64,000 nt of DNA. Source: Desulfurobacterium sp. TC5-1 (GTDB lineage Bacteria > Aquificota > Aquificia > Desulfurobacteriales > Desulfurobacteriaceae). Of this stretch, positions 52,509-62,125 are shown one piece after another. The notes under the pieces are model-generated. The model was not told the DNA's origin. It saw only the letters and a program-made list of their open reading frames with translations, and did not search any database. The stretch is taken from positions 1,357,087-1,421,086 of the forward strand of contig NZ_ATXC01000001.1 of the NCBI RefSeq assembly GCF_000421485.1. The letters run 5' to 3'. The position numbers and the translations under genes are program-made. Numbering within the stretch: the first letter of the stretch is position 1; each line of letters begins with the position of its first letter.

Positions 52509-53205
52509 ACCAGATGGAAGGGATTATGATGAACTTAGGCCTGTAAAAATAACGCTTGATTACGTTAGATATCCGGAGGGTTCGTGTCTGATAGAAGTTG
52601 GAGATACAAAGGTTATCTGTTCGGCCTCTGTAGAGGAGAAGGTTCCGCCTTTTTTAAAGGATTCTGGAAAGGGATGGATAACTGCTGAGTATTCTATGCT
52701 CCCGAGGGCGACAGCAACGAGGAATGTTAGAGAGGCGGCTAAAGGGAAACTTTCTGGAAGGACACAGGAGATTCAGCGCTTGATAGGAAGGGCTTTGAGA
52801 AGTGCTGTTAATCTTGAAAAGTTAGGTGAGAGGACTGTATGGATAGACTGTGATGTTATTCAGGCTGATGGCGGTACGAGAACAGCCTCAATTACAGGTG
52901 CTTTCGTTGCTCTCTATCTTGCTTTAAAGAAACTTGAACTGACAGATGCAATCTCTTCGTTTGTTGCAGCTACCAGCGTTGGGATTGTTGAGTCTATTCC
53001 CTGCCTTGACCTTAACTATCAGGAAGATTCTTCCGCAGAAGTTGATATGAATGTTGTTATGAATGAAAAGGGTGAGTTTATAGAGATTCAGGGAACGGGA
53101 GAGGAACGTCCCTTTAACAGGGAAGAACTTGATAAGCTTTTAGAGCTTGCCGAGAAGGGTATTAAGGGACTTATAGAGATTCAAAAGAGCGTTCTTGGGG
53201 TTTAG
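52498..53205 (+). CDS. rph: Ribonuclease PH
   Basis: 235 residues from the ATG at 52498 (AGGAGG nine bases before; TTG 52495 is also possible). [34 protein letters not shown], and [19 protein letters not shown] are diagnostic of the phosphorolytic 3'-5' exonuclease that trims tRNA ends. Its stop overlaps a GTG that could start rdgB, but the ATG after it is preferred there. Confidence 0.95.
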   Translation: MFVRPDGRDYDELRPVKITLDYVRYPEGSCLIEVGDTKVICSASVEEKVPPFLKDSGKGWITAEYSMLPRATATRNVREAAKGKLSGRTQEIQRLIGRALRSAVNLEKLGERTVWIDCDVIQADGGTRTASITGAFVALYLALKKLELTDAISSFVAATSVGIVESIPCLDLNYQEDSSAEVDMNVVMNEKGEFIEIQGTGEERPFNREELDKLLELAEKGIKGLIEIQKSVLGV

Positions 53206-53207
53206 TG

Positions 53208-53798
53208 ATGGAGATTGTAATTGCGAGTAAGAACAGGCATAAAATTGAGGAAATAAGTGAAAAGCTAAAAACTCTTGGAATAGAGTCGTTGTCACTTCTT
53301 GATTTTGAAGTTACTGAAGCACCTGAAACGGGTAGTACCTTTCTTGAAAATGTCTATCAAAAATCCTCTTTCTACGCTGAGAGGTTAAATATGCCCGTGT
53401 TGTCCGATGATTCCGGCCTTGTTGTTGATGCTCTGGGGGGACTTCCAGGCGTTCACTCGTCCCGCTTTGCAGGTGAAGGTGCCACTGATGAAGAGAATTT
53501 GAAAAAGCTTGTTGAACTTTTAAAGCACAAGGGGCTTTTTGAATCTCCGGCTTCTTTTGTCTGTTTTATGATGGTTACGTTTCCTGACGGTAAAGGATTC
53601 TGGAGTAAGGGCGTTCTTAAGGGAAAAGTCGTAACAGAGCCAAAAGGTAATGAAGGCTTTGGATATGACCCTATCTTTATACCTGAAGGTGATAACAGAA
53701 CGCTTGCTGAGTATTCTATGATAGAAAAAAACAGAATAAGCCATAGAGGAAAGGCTCTTGAGAAGATAGTTAACCTTTTGAAGGAGAAATTAAAATGA
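53208..53798 (+). CDS. rdgB: XTP/dITP pyrophosphatase (RdgB/HAM1)
   Basis: 196 residues from the ATG at 53208. EIVIASKNRHKIEEISEKL, VLSDDSGLVVDALGG and FGYDPIFIPEGD with the phosphate-binding loop. Removes non-canonical purine triphosphates. rph-rdgB is a common gene pair. No strong ribosome site; probably coupled to rph by termination-reinitiation. Confidence 0.94.
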   Translation: MEIVIASKNRHKIEEISEKLKTLGIESLSLLDFEVTEAPETGSTFLENVYQKSSFYAERLNMPVLSDDSGLVVDALGGLPGVHSSRFAGEGATDEENLKKLVELLKHKGLFESPASFVCFMMVTFPDGKGFWSKGVLKGKVVTEPKGNEGFGYDPIFIPEGDNRTLAEYSMIEKNRISHRGKALEKIVNLLKEKLK

Positions 53799-54046
53799 TG
53801 ATGTTTAAGGATTTAATTCACTTTCTCATACAGTTTCTCACATGGTTCATTGTAATAGGTGCAGTTTTTACCTGGATACCTCCGGCCAACAGGCCCCGTT
53901 TTGCAGACTGGATAATTGCTGTTACCGACGATTTGCTGGAACCTCTTAGAAAGATTATTCCTCCCCTTGGTGGAATAGACATTACGCCGCTAATTGCTAT
54001 AATGATTTTGCAGATGATAGACAATTTCATAATAAGGGGTTTTTGA
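53795..54046 (+). CDS. YggT-family membrane protein
   Basis: 83 residues, two helices: FLIQFLTWFIVIGAVFTWIP and TPLIAIMILQMIDNFII. IIPPLGGIDITPLIAI is the YggT signature. The family is linked to cell division or osmotic tolerance, with function not settled. AGGAG before the ATG; overlaps rdgB by four bases and is two bases before divIVA, the usual neighbour. Confidence 0.92.
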   Translation: MMMFKDLIHFLIQFLTWFIVIGAVFTWIPPANRPRFADWIIAVTDDLLEPLRKIIPPLGGIDITPLIAIMILQMIDNFIIRGF

Positions 54047-54047
54047 C

Positions 54048-54551
54048 ATGGACATTAAATTGAAATTTAATCCAAAAGACATAAGAACCAAGCAGTTTTC
54101 TAAAAAAGTTTTTGGTTATAATCCTGATGAGGTTGATGCTTTTCTAATAGAATTATCTAACGAATTTCAAAATTTGCTTAATAAAATTGAACAGATTAGG
54201 AGTCAAACACCTGAAAGCAAAATGAAAGAACTTGTTAGAAAAACTAAAAAGAAGATAGAAAAGATAGTGGAAGAGAGTAAAAAAGAAAAAAGGCAACTTG
54301 AAGAGGAAAAACGTCGGATTGAGAATGAAATAGAGCAGTTAAGAATTGTTCAGAGGAAAATGGCTAATAAATTGAAATTAACAATAATAGAGATGACAAG
54401 AATTTTAGAGGAGATTAAACCTGATGATAAACCTAAAAAAGGGAAAGAATTTCATTCAGGTGGAGGTGAAAGTTCAACCCAAAGGGAGACAGAACGCAAT
54501 AGTAAAAGTGGAAAACGGGAAGTTGAAGATAAAGGTGACGGCACCGCCTGA
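54048..54551 (+). CDS. DivIVA-domain protein
   Basis: 167 residues. FNPKDIRTKQFSKKVFGYNPDEVDAFL matches the N-terminal DivIVA domain (membrane-curvature binding), then a long coiled coil rich in Lys and Glu (about 70-130) and a low-complexity end. The last 42 codons overlap the next gene in another frame. It probably acts as a cell-pole or septum organiser. Neighbour of yggT and yggU as in many bacteria. Confidence 0.88.
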   Translation: MDIKLKFNPKDIRTKQFSKKVFGYNPDEVDAFLIELSNEFQNLLNKIEQIRSQTPESKMKELVRKTKKKIEKIVEESKKEKRQLEEEKRRIENEIEQLRIVQRKMANKLKLTIIEMTRILEEIKPDDKPKKGKEFHSGGGESSTQRETERNSKSGKREVEDKGDGTA

Positions 54552-54732
54552 AGGCGGTAAGGCAAACGACGCTGTTAGAAGGCTTTTCTCAAAAAATTTA
54601 AAAGTTTCAGTTTCATCTGTTGAAATAGTAAAAGGACAGACCTCAAGGGATAAAATTGTGGCAATTTTTACCGAAAATCCTGATAAAGTTGAGAAAAAAC
54701 TGCTCCAATTGGTATCAGATTTGAAAAGTTAG
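54424..54732 (+). CDS. DUF167/YggU-family protein
   Basis: 102 residues. VEVKVQPKGRQN, LKIKVTAPPEGGKANDAVRRL and IVKGQTSRDKIV are the family motifs; function unknown. The ATG at 54424 has GAGGAG ten bases upstream but lies 128 bases inside divIVA. The family domain itself begins only around residue 12, so a GTG at 54457 could be the true start. Even then the overlap exceeds 90 bases, an unusually large one. Confidence 0.88.
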   Translation: MINLKKGKNFIQVEVKVQPKGRQNAIVKVENGKLKIKVTAPPEGGKANDAVRRLFSKNLKVSVSSVEIVKGQTSRDKIVAIFTENPDKVEKKLLQLVSDLKS

Positions 54733-54742
54733 TTGTAAACTC

Positions 54743-54771
54743 TTGACAGGAAAAAAAAGAAATAGTATTTT
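54743..54771 (+). promoter_or_regulatory. Sigma-70 promoter of the HU gene
   Basis: Perfect TTGACA at 54743-54748, 17-base spacer and TATTTT at 54766-54771. The HU ATG is 48 bases later behind GGAGGG. The best -35 in the window, fitting an abundant DNA-binding protein. Confidence 0.7.
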
Positions 54772-54819
54772 CATTTTAAAGATAGTTTTTAACTATTAAT
54801 CCTTAATGGAGGGAGCGGT

Positions 54820-55110
54820 ATGACAAAAAGCGAGCTTGTAAGTGCAATTGCCGAGAAGGCAGGTCTCAGAAAAAAAGATGCTGAAGCAGCTCTCAACGCG
54901 TTTCTTGAGGTGGTAACAGAAACCCTCAAGAAAGGGGACAAGGTGGAGATTAGAGGTTTTGGTACTTTCCTTATGAAGGAAAGGGCTGCAAGGGTTGCAA
55001 GGAATCCTAAAACAGGAAAAGAGGTTAAAGTTCCTCCAAAAGTTGTTCCTGACTTCAAACCTGGAAAAGACCTCAAGGAAGCTACAGAAAAAATTCTTAA
55101 GAAAAAGTAA
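54820..55110 (+). CDS. HU-family DNA-binding protein
   Basis: 96 residues. MTKSELVSAIAEKAGLRKKDAEAALNAFLE and GFGTFLMKERAARVARNPKTGKEVKVPP are the HU/IHF signature; the arm carries Arg-Asn-Pro. Wraps and bends DNA. Own strong promoter and terminator, so monocistronic. IHF subunits cannot be told apart from HU by this alone, but a single gene suggests an HU homodimer. Confidence 0.95.
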   Translation: MTKSELVSAIAEKAGLRKKDAEAALNAFLEVVTETLKKGDKVEIRGFGTFLMKERAARVARNPKTGKEVKVPPKVVPDFKPGKDLKEATEKILKKK

Positions 55111-55114
55111 TTTT

Positions 55115-55135
55115 AAGGGGGCTTTAGCCCCCTTT
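55115..55135. terminator. Bidirectional terminator between HU and folK
   Basis: Stem AAGGGGGCT (55115-55123), loop TT, stem AGCCCCCTT (55126-55134) with more T after it; the complement strand also gives T-rich flanks (AAAATTA on plus, TAATTTT). The folK stop codon is inside the loop region, so the hairpin ends both genes. Confidence 0.85.
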
Positions 55136-55528
55136 CTCTATCAGTGATGCTGCTTCTTGGAAGAAGTCTCTGTCTTTTAGGCCAGGGTGAGGAATCGTTA
55201 GTTTTGTTGTATTAATTTTCACCATTTCATAAAGTAAAATATCTATGTCTATCACCCTTGGTCCCCAACGGTAGGTGGGATATCTTCCAACTTTTTTCTC
55301 GAGCTTCTTAAGAATATTTAAGAGTAGAAATGGTGGATGTTCTGTTTCTATCAGGACACCAACGTTAAGAAAGTAAGGTTGTCTTGTTACGCCAAAAGGT
55401 GCCGTTTCTGTAATCTCTGTTGTTTTGACTATTTTACCGGCGTACTTTTCTATACCTGAGATAGCTCTTTCTATGTTCTCTCTTCTATTTCCAAGGTTTG
55501 TTCCTATGCAGAGGACTACTTTAGCCAT
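55124..55528 (-). CDS. folK: 2-amino-4-hydroxy-6-hydroxymethyldihydropteridine pyrophosphokinase
   Basis: 134 residues, slightly short for the family. [16 protein letters not shown] at the start, [20 protein letters not shown] with the metal-binding Asp pair, and [13 protein letters not shown] near the end. Folate pathway. Eight bases of overlap with the upstream gene; no other folate gene adjacent. Stop within the HU terminator. Confidence 0.93.
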   Translation of the reverse strand: MAKVVLCIGTNLGNRRENIERAISGIEKYAGKIVKTTEITETAPFGVTRQPYFLNVGVLIETEHPPFLLLNILKKLEKKVGRYPTYRWGPRVIDIDILLYEMVKINTTKLTIPHPGLKDRDFFQEAASLIEKGG

Positions 55529-56024
55529 CTGCTTCCTCTTTTAACATTGATAGTAGAAGCTTGAGAGCTTTTTTCGCTGCTTTTTTCCTTATCTTATTTC
55601 GCCTCTTCACGGGATCCGGATGGCTATCTTTAAATATAAAGCGGTAAACTTCAGTTCTGTTTTTTACCGATACGCCTATGTAGACTAATCCAACAGGTTT
55701 TTCAGGTGTTCCGCCAGTAGGTCCCGCTATTCCTGTGGTTGACACGGCACATTCCGTTCCCATTAGTTTTTTTACACCTTCAACCATTTCCCTTGCCGTT
55801 TCTTCACTTACTGCACCGTACTTTAAAAGTGTTTCGGCAGATACATTTAAAACTTTCATTTTTATACTGTTATCGTAGGATACGACGCCACCCATAAAGT
55901 ATTCAGAACTTCCAGGAACATTTACGATTCTTGCTGCAATCAGTCCTCCAGTACAGCTTTCTGCAGTTGATAGTTTAAGTTTTTTCTCAGTAAGTATCTC
56001 TTTTAATCTAAACTCTACGCTCAT
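55521..56024 (-). CDS. CinA C-terminal domain protein (nicotinamide-nucleotide amidohydrolase, PncC-type)
   Basis: 167 residues. [22 protein letters not shown] (about 19-40) and [23 protein letters not shown] are the CinA C-terminal signature, with the catalytic Ser of AESCTGG. The N-terminal molybdopterin-like domain of full CinA is absent, so it is the stand-alone deamidase of pyridine nucleotide salvage. Begins with GGGAGG upstream. Confidence 0.92.
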   Translation of the reverse strand: MSVEFRLKEILTEKKLKLSTAESCTGGLIAARIVNVPGSSEYFMGGVVSYDNSIKMKVLNVSAETLLKYGAVSEETAREMVEGVKKLMGTECAVSTTGIAGPTGGTPEKPVGLVYIGVSVKNRTEVYRFIFKDSHPDPVKRRNKIRKKAAKKALKLLLSMLKEEADG

Positions 56025-56087
56025 TCTCCCTCCCGAAAATAAAATTAATGATATACTATCAATATAATATCTCTCTGGGGTGTCGTT

Positions 56088-56636
56088 ATGATAAGAGTCG
56101 TAATTATATTACTTTTAGTCGTTATCATTCTTTACACCATTTCTACTTACAACCGCTTTCAGTCGCTTAAGAACGGTGCAGAAGCAACGTTAGGGCAGAT
56201 TAAGGTTGCCCTTAAAAAGAGATTAGATATGATTTCTCAACTTGTTAATACTGTTAAAAGCCATGCTAAATTTGAAAAAGAAACGTTTGAAAAGGTTGCA
56301 GCTTTGAGGAGTGGAGTAACCAGGGCTGAGACGCCTGAAGAACTTTCGGAGATAGAAAGAGAGACAAGGAGAATAATGGGAGCAATAAACGTTGCTGTTG
56401 AAAGTTACCCAGAACTTAAAACATCAACGATTGTTCTCGAGCTTACGCAGGCCATTCAGGACATAGAGAATGAAATTGCCCGCCACAGGTACACTTACAA
56501 CAATATAGCTCAGGAGATGAATACAAAAATTGATATGTTTCCTTCCAATCTTGTTGCCTCTATGTTTGGATTTAGAAAGCTCTCTTATCTGGAATTTGGT
56601 GAAGAGATAAATAAGACACCTGACACTACGTGGTAA
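56088..56636 (+). CDS. LemA-family protein
   Basis: 182 residues: N-terminal membrane helix [16 protein letters not shown], then a long helical domain with [29 protein letters not shown] and the C-terminal [20 protein letters not shown]. Typical LemA. It precedes a DUF2207 protein with a gap of a few bases, the usual pairing in bacteria. Function of the pair is unknown; they are thought to act in the envelope. Confidence 0.93.
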   Translation: MIRVVIILLLVVIILYTISTYNRFQSLKNGAEATLGQIKVALKKRLDMISQLVNTVKSHAKFEKETFEKVAALRSGVTRAETPEELSEIERETRRIMGAINVAVESYPELKTSTIVLELTQAIQDIENEIARHRYTYNNIAQEMNTKIDMFPSNLVASMFGFRKLSYLEFGEEINKTPDTTW

Positions 56637-56640
56637 TGTG

Positions 56641-58458
56641 ATGACTGAAAAGAGGATTTTTACTGCTGCCGTAATAGTTTCTCTCATCCTTGTTTTCGTG
56701 GCTTTTTACGACTTCAGGCTCTTGTTTTCTTCGCTCCTTGCTGACTATACGGCTGTTATTACGCTTAATGATACTGTTTCTTTACAGGAAAATTTTGATT
56801 TCAGGGTAAAAAAAGATAATAAGTACTCCATGCTTTTTAGAAACTGGAAAGTTCCTCTTACGTTTAAAAATGAAAATTTTAACAATCCTCATATTACTGT
56901 GGAATCTTTAAACGCATCTTATCCATGGTACGTTGTTGATTATGCCCATAGGGTTTACCTTCAAACGCCCGATAGAGCTCTTGCTGCTATTTGTAAATCA
57001 AAGGCTTTTAATAATGAGATTGGTATAGTTAGAGGTGTGAATGGTGGATTTCTTAAAAGATTTAACAGAGGAATCTATACTCTTTCAGCTTTTTATTCTC
57101 TGTATCCACCAATTGAAACAGATGGTAATTTGTCGCATCTGAATATAAAACTTGCCGATTCTCACGTTTTCTATCCTGAGGTGAAAATTATTTTAAAGGA
57201 TCCGAAATCTTTGATTAAAAAGTTGTACGTTCACATGGTAGATTATTCTGTAAAGGTAGTGCATTCCGGGTATGTTATAACCGGGAAAGCACCTGACGAT
57301 TCTCTCGTTGAGCTTGAAATGGTTTTAAAGAATCCTTCACCTTTCAAGGGATTTTACAGGCGTGTTTCTGATGTCACAGTTTTAACCGAGAAGATGAACA
57401 GGGACTTATATGCGTTTATTGTTAAGATTGCAGATAAACTTGTTATTGTTGCAATTGTTGTTTTTCCATTCTTTATGGTCTATTACTACAACAGGTTCGG
57501 CAGTGAGATTTCTGCTACGGTTCCCGAATATATAAGTTTTGTTCCAGATAAAAAGAAAAAGCCCTATATAGTTAATCTGCTGTTCTCTGGAAATGCTACT
57601 TCCTGTGATGAGAACGGTTTTTATGCGACACTTTTGGATCTAAAAAGACGTGGATTGATAGATATTAAGAGTGATGGAAGCGGTGTCATTATAGAGGTTC
57701 TTTCTATGCAGGCTGATGATCCTTACGAGGTTAAAGTTCTTTCATTTTTGAAACACTATTCCGAAGATGTAGGTGGAAAAAAACTTTTTATTCCGGAAAA
57801 GGTTGAATTAAAGGTTAAAAATCTTGTGAATCAGAAAGATTTGACAGCACTTGAATCTATGAAAAAGAGTTTTGACGCGGTTTTACACTGGAAAGATAAT
57901 TCTATAGTTTATGATTATCTTGACCTTAAAGGTTATAATCTATTCAGAGCAGGTGCAATCATTACTGCTGTGATTTTGGTCTTTTTTGCTGCTTCAGTTC
58001 TTGTTACAGATAACGTTCTTATAGATACTCAGAAGGTTGTTATTCACTGTGCTGTTTTAATTGCTCAGCTTTTTGTTTTCTTTATCCTGCCACCTCAGGT
58101 TCTTGGTAGATGGAAGGAGAGACGTTATAAGGATAGGCTTCTCTGGCAGAGTTTTAAAAACTTTCTTTCAAATATGGCCATGATTAAAAAGTACGCTCCA
58201 GAAGATCTTTTGATGTGGAAAGAGTGGCTTGTATATGGTACGGCTCTTGGTGTTGCTGACAAGGTGGAAAAGGCGATGGAAGAGCTGAATGTGCATATCC
58301 CTGAAGTTGATATAGAGAGAGGGGTGAGGACCCATTTGGGTGCTGTTTATGTAAGTATAGGAAAAGGAGTTGCTTCTCTATCAAGCGGTTCTGGTAGTGC
58401 TGGTGGCGGTTTCGGAGCAGGCGGCGGTTTTGGTGGCGGTGGTGCAGGTGGAAGATAG
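56641..58458 (+). CDS. DUF2207-family membrane protein, glycine-rich C-terminus
   Basis: 605 residues from the ATG at 56641 (a GTG at 56638 is adjacent). N-terminal signal-anchor helix (about 8-24), a large exported domain (about 30-250), helices near 265-285 and 435-480, then a cytoplasmic part and a Gly/Ser-rich end (GGGFGAGGGFGGGG). This matches DUF2207, the usual partner of LemA. No catalytic residues are recognised. No gap from here to convergent ribBA, so no room for a separate terminator. Confidence 0.88.
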   Translation: MTEKRIFTAAVIVSLILVFVAFYDFRLLFSSLLADYTAVITLNDTVSLQENFDFRVKKDNKYSMLFRNWKVPLTFKNENFNNPHITVESLNASYPWYVVDYAHRVYLQTPDRALAAICKSKAFNNEIGIVRGVNGGFLKRFNRGIYTLSAFYSLYPPIETDGNLSHLNIKLADSHVFYPEVKIILKDPKSLIKKLYVHMVDYSVKVVHSGYVITGKAPDDSLVELEMVLKNPSPFKGFYRRVSDVTVLTEKMNRDLYAFIVKIADKLVIVAIVVFPFFMVYYYNRFGSEISATVPEYISFVPDKKKKPYIVNLLFSGNATSCDENGFYATLLDLKRRGLIDIKSDGSGVIIEVLSMQADDPYEVKVLSFLKHYSEDVGGKKLFIPEKVELKVKNLVNQKDLTALESMKKSFDAVLHWKDNSIVYDYLDLKGYNLFRAGAIITAVILVFFAASVLVTDNVLIDTQKVVIHCAVLIAQLFVFFILPPQVLGRWKERRYKDRLLWQSFKNFLSNMAMIKKYAPEDLLMWKEWLVYGTALGVADKVEKAMEELNVHIPEVDIERGVRTHLGAVYVSIGKGVASLSSGSGSAGGGFGAGGGFGGGGAGGR

Positions 58459-59697
58459 TTAACTTTCACCATTGTCTATGCTCTTTAAAATGTGTCCAAG
58501 CTTTTCCTTTTTTGTTTTAAGATATTCTATGTTGTGTTCACATATTCCCGTTTCTATAGGAACTCTTTCAACGATTTCAAGACCATATCCTTCAAGTCCT
58601 ATTAGCTTTTTAGGATTGTTTGTCATCAACCTCATTTTTCTTACACCTAAGTCTCTTAAAATCTGTGCACCAATTCCAAAATTTCTCATGTCTGCCGGAA
58701 ATCCTAACTTTAGGTTTGCTTCAACCGTATCGAATCCGTGGTCCTGAAGGTGATAAGCCTTTATCTTGTTTACAAGACCTATCCCTCTGCCTTCCTGCCT
58801 TAAATAGACTATTACACCTTTTCCTTCTTCAGCTATCATTTCCATTGCTTTGTGAAGTTGCGACTGGCAGTCACACTTTAGAGAACCAAAAACATCTCCT
58901 GTTAAACATTCAGAGTGGACTCTGACAAGTACCGGTTCATCTTCTTTGATTTCTCCCATTACAAGGGCTACATGCTCTTTATTGTCCACTGTGCTTGTGT
59001 AGGCGTATATCTTCCAGTTGCCGTACTTTGTTGGTAGATTTGCAACGGCTTCTCTCTTTATAAGTGTGTCTGTTCTCATTCTATATTCAATAAGGTCAGC
59101 AATACTTATTATTTTAAGGTTGTGTCTCTTTGCGTATTCTATGAGGGCGGGAAGCCTCATCATTGTTCCATCTTCATCCATAATTTCACATATCACACCG
59201 GCAGGATAAAGACCGGCAAGCTTTGCAAGGTCAACGGCGGCTTCCGTGTGTCCTGAACGTTTAAGAACGCCACCCTTCCTTGCTCTTAGAGGAAATATGT
59301 GTCCCGGCCTTACAAAATCTTCTGGTCTGGCATCTTTTGCTATGGCTCTTTTTATCGTTATTGCTCTGTCGTAGGCAGATATTCCCGTTGTTGTTCCAAA
59401 CTTGGGGTGTGCATCTATGGAAACACCGAAGGCCGTTCCTTTAGGGTCTGTTGGCCTTGGCGTCATCATCTCTATGCCTAATTCGTCAAAGCGTTCTTCC
59501 GGGAGTGCAAGGCAGATTAATCCTCTACCATACTTTGCCATGAAGTTTATGGCTTCCGGCGTGACCTTTTCGGCAGCCATCACAAGGTCACCTTCGTTCT
59601 CTCTATTTGGGTCGTCAACGACAATTATCATTTTTCCGTTTTTTAAATCTTTAATGGCTTCTTCTACGGTGTTGAGGTTGAATCTGCCCTTTACCAC
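58459..59697 (-). CDS. ribBA: Bifunctional 3,4-dihydroxy-2-butanone-4-phosphate synthase / GTP cyclohydrolase II
   Basis: 412 residues, GTG start with GAGGAG seven bases upstream. RibB half: [19 protein letters not shown] and [16 protein letters not shown]. RibA half: [19 protein letters not shown] with the zinc Cys residues and RQEGRGIGL. Two riboflavin precursors from one protein. Two bases after clpP in a minus-strand pair. No RFN riboswitch is evident before it. Confidence 0.96.
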   Translation of the reverse strand: MVKGRFNLNTVEEAIKDLKNGKMIIVVDDPNRENEGDLVMAAEKVTPEAINFMAKYGRGLICLALPEERFDELGIEMMTPRPTDPKGTAFGVSIDAHPKFGTTTGISAYDRAITIKRAIAKDARPEDFVRPGHIFPLRARKGGVLKRSGHTEAAVDLAKLAGLYPAGVICEIMDEDGTMMRLPALIEYAKRHNLKIISIADLIEYRMRTDTLIKREAVANLPTKYGNWKIYAYTSTVDNKEHVALVMGEIKEDEPVLVRVHSECLTGDVFGSLKCDCQSQLHKAMEMIAEEGKGVIVYLRQEGRGIGLVNKIKAYHLQDHGFDTVEANLKLGFPADMRNFGIGAQILRDLGVRKMRLMTNNPKKLIGLEGYGLEIVERVPIETGICEHNIEYLKTKKEKLGHILKSIDNGES

Positions 59698-59699
59698 TT

Positions 59700-60302
59700 T
59701 TACTCTCCTCTTTTGTAGAGAACTTTGTCAACAATTCCGTACTCTTTTGCCTCTTCGGCACTCATGAAGAAGTCTCTGTCTGTATCTTTTTCAATCTTTC
59801 TAACAGACTGGCCGGTGTGGTGAGAAAGAATTTCATTTAGCATCTTTTTGAGTTTCAGTATTTCTTTTGCGTGAATTTCGATGTCTTTTGCCTGTCCCTG
59901 AAATCCACCAAGTGGCTGATGAATCATTATCCTTGAATGTGGTAGAGCAAATCTTTTACCGGCTGCACCGGCTGCTAAAAGTACAGCACCCATACTTGCT
60001 GCCTGGCCGAGACAAATCGTGCAGACATCAGGTTTTATATATTGCATTGTGTCGTATATTGCAAGTCCTGCTGTTACTACGCCACCGGGACTGTTGATGT
60101 AAAGGTAGATATCTTTTTCAGGATCCTCTGCTTCGAGGAATAGGAGCTGTGCAATTATCAGATTTGCTATGTTGTCATCTATCGGCGTGCCGAGAAAAAT
60201 AATTCTGTCCTTTAAAAGTCTTGAGTAGATGTCGTAAGCTCTTTCTCCTCTTCCAGTCTGCTCTATTACCATTGGAATAAGTTGACTAATAGTCTTGTCC
60301 AT
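59700..60302 (-). CDS. clpP: ATP-dependent Clp protease proteolytic subunit
   Basis: 200 residues. Catalytic Ser in [32 protein letters not shown], with the His in the last part and Asp further on ([15 protein letters not shown]). 14-mer protease core with ClpX or ClpA, neither in the window. AGGAGG seven bases before the ATG; two bases before ribBA. Confidence 0.96.
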   Translation of the reverse strand: MDKTISQLIPMVIEQTGRGERAYDIYSRLLKDRIIFLGTPIDDNIANLIIAQLLFLEAEDPEKDIYLYINSPGGVVTAGLAIYDTMQYIKPDVCTICLGQAASMGAVLLAAGAAGKRFALPHSRIMIHQPLGGFQGQAKDIEIHAKEILKLKKMLNEILSHHTGQSVRKIEKDTDRDFFMSAEEAKEYGIVDKVLYKRGE

Positions 60303-60361
60303 TGAGACCTCCTAATGTAGTGTGTCTTTAAAAATTAAGATAAATGGATGAATTTTTCAAA

Positions 60362-62065
60362 TCAGATGTTGACAATTACCGGTTTGCCCATGAGAAATCC
60401 TTGACCGTAAATTTCAGTAAAGTTGGCTTTTTCTGAAAGGTCTATTAATTTTTCTTTAATGTCTTCATTTTCTATATGCTCTGCAACAATCTTTAGATTT
60501 TTAAGTTTTGCTAATTCTAAAACATAAGATACAAATAATTGGTCAAGTTTATTGTTTGTTATATTCTGTATTATGCTTCCGTCTATTTTTATTCCGTCAA
60601 CGGGGAGTATTCTTAAGAGTTCATAATTAGCATACTTAACGCCAAAATCGTCTATGAAAACTTTTATTCCTTTTTTCTTAAGAATAGTAACTTTTTTTAC
60701 AATATTGGGAATAGCAAGAATATCCTCTCTTTCTGTTAGTTCTACGATAATCTTTTCTGGATTTATGTTTGCGTTTGAGATTTTATCAAGGAACCAGTTG
60801 AATTTATTCTGCATAAATAGAGAAGAAAGGTTGATTGAAATTGAAAAATCTGGTTTTTCTTCTTTGAGGAAATCCAGCAATTTTTCCACCATTAAAGTAT
60901 CAAGCTTTTCTTCTATGTTAGTTTGACATACAAGTTTGATGAATTTTTCTGCTTCTATAACGGTATCGGTTGCTGGAATTCTTGCAAGAGATTCTTTAAA
61001 CAGCAGCTTTTCGGTTATTAGGCTTTCTATTTTTTGAAGCCCTATTTTGATTTTTTTTCTTCTTATGGCTTCTATTACGTCAAGAGTTAATTTCCTTTGT
61101 AAAAGAAAATATGAAATTTCTTCGGGATATATAATTTTTATGTTATTTTCTTTTTTCTTTGCTGTTTTGATACCTCTATATAATATCCAGAGTAATGTGT
61201 TGTAATCCATAGTTTTACATCTGGATGTTTCTAATATGACTCCGGTGAAAAATAAAGATAATTTTTCAATGCCTGATTTCACGGGAACTTCAATGGATGT
61301 GTTTTGTAGTTCGTTTTGCAGGTTTCTCAGTTTTTGAAATACAACTTCTGGCTTTTCTTCAGACAAAATAAAAAATTCATCGTTTTGTATCCTTACGATA
61401 GTTGCTTTTTTAAATATTGATTTTAAGAAGGATGCCATATAAGTCAAGATGCTGTTTCCTGCCTGAAATCCGTAATAAATGTTTATGTTTTTAAAATCAT
61501 TTATATCTACTACTGTTACAGTTCTGGATTTAGTTAGTATTTTAGAAAAGTTTCTTATAAGATACGTTTTTGATGGAAGCTTTGTTACAGAATCAGCATC
61601 CTGATTTTGCAGTTCACTTGATATTTGCTTGAATAGAATACAATAAGATATAAGAATTAAGATGAATATAAATTTCTTAAACGTTGGAAGTTTTTCCTGA
61701 GGAATGTCTATTGAGTTTATTATGTTCTGAAGGAATTTGGCGTAATCTTTAATGAAGTCTTCTGTGGGTATATATTTTAAGTGAGTTCTTGCTATTACAT
61801 CTATGTGCACATCGATTTTTTCAGCTTTGAATATTTTGTCGAAAAACTCTAATATTATTTCTATAAAACTTTCCTGAAATTTAAGGTCTGCTATTATCTG
61901 AGATGAATCTGGCAGGCTTCTTTTTATGAAATCAAGTGTTTGTTTGCTTATTGTTTTTTTGGTTTCATGAGAAAAAAATTTTTTTAAACTTTTTATTTCT
62001 TTTAGGTCTTCATTTGTGATGTTGTATACTTTAAGAAGTTCTTTAAACTCCATAATTTTCACCAT
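60362..62065 (-). CDS. EAL-domain c-di-GMP phosphodiesterase with degenerate GGDEF domain
   Basis: 567 residues. N-terminal helical region (about 1-150) of unknown sensor type, then a GGDEF-like domain whose active site reads IQNDEFF instead of GGDEF, so it should not make c-di-GMP. The EAL domain keeps its metal and catalytic residues: ESL for EAL, NLSS, ELTERE, DDFG with both Asp, DGIKID, AEHIE, and YGQGFLMGKP. Likely an active phosphodiesterase, with the GGDEF part perhaps binding GTP. Start may be 62065 or the ATG at 62053. Confidence 0.88.
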   Translation of the reverse strand: MVKIMEFKELLKVYNITNEDLKEIKSLKKFFSHETKKTISKQTLDFIKRSLPDSSQIIADLKFQESFIEIILEFFDKIFKAEKIDVHIDVIARTHLKYIPTEDFIKDYAKFLQNIINSIDIPQEKLPTFKKFIFILILISYCILFKQISSELQNQDADSVTKLPSKTYLIRNFSKILTKSRTVTVVDINDFKNINIYYGFQAGNSILTYMASFLKSIFKKATIVRIQNDEFFILSEEKPEVVFQKLRNLQNELQNTSIEVPVKSGIEKLSLFFTGVILETSRCKTMDYNTLLWILYRGIKTAKKKENNIKIIYPEEISYFLLQRKLTLDVIEAIRRKKIKIGLQKIESLITEKLLFKESLARIPATDTVIEAEKFIKLVCQTNIEEKLDTLMVEKLLDFLKEEKPDFSISINLSSLFMQNKFNWFLDKISNANINPEKIIVELTEREDILAIPNIVKKVTILKKKGIKVFIDDFGVKYANYELLRILPVDGIKIDGSIIQNITNNKLDQLFVSYVLELAKLKNLKIVAEHIENEDIKEKLIDLSEKANFTEIYGQGFLMGKPVIVNI

Positions 62066-62125
62066 ATTTTAAATTCCGTAGCTAATTTTACACTTAAATT
62101 ATTGAAATGTCAAGAAAGGGTCTGC

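Noticed and set aside
58384-58455. G-rich tract at the end of the DUF2207 gene as a quadruplex
   Set aside because: The tracts are GG pairs (glycine codons) and do not reach GGG, so only a weak two-tetrad form is possible.
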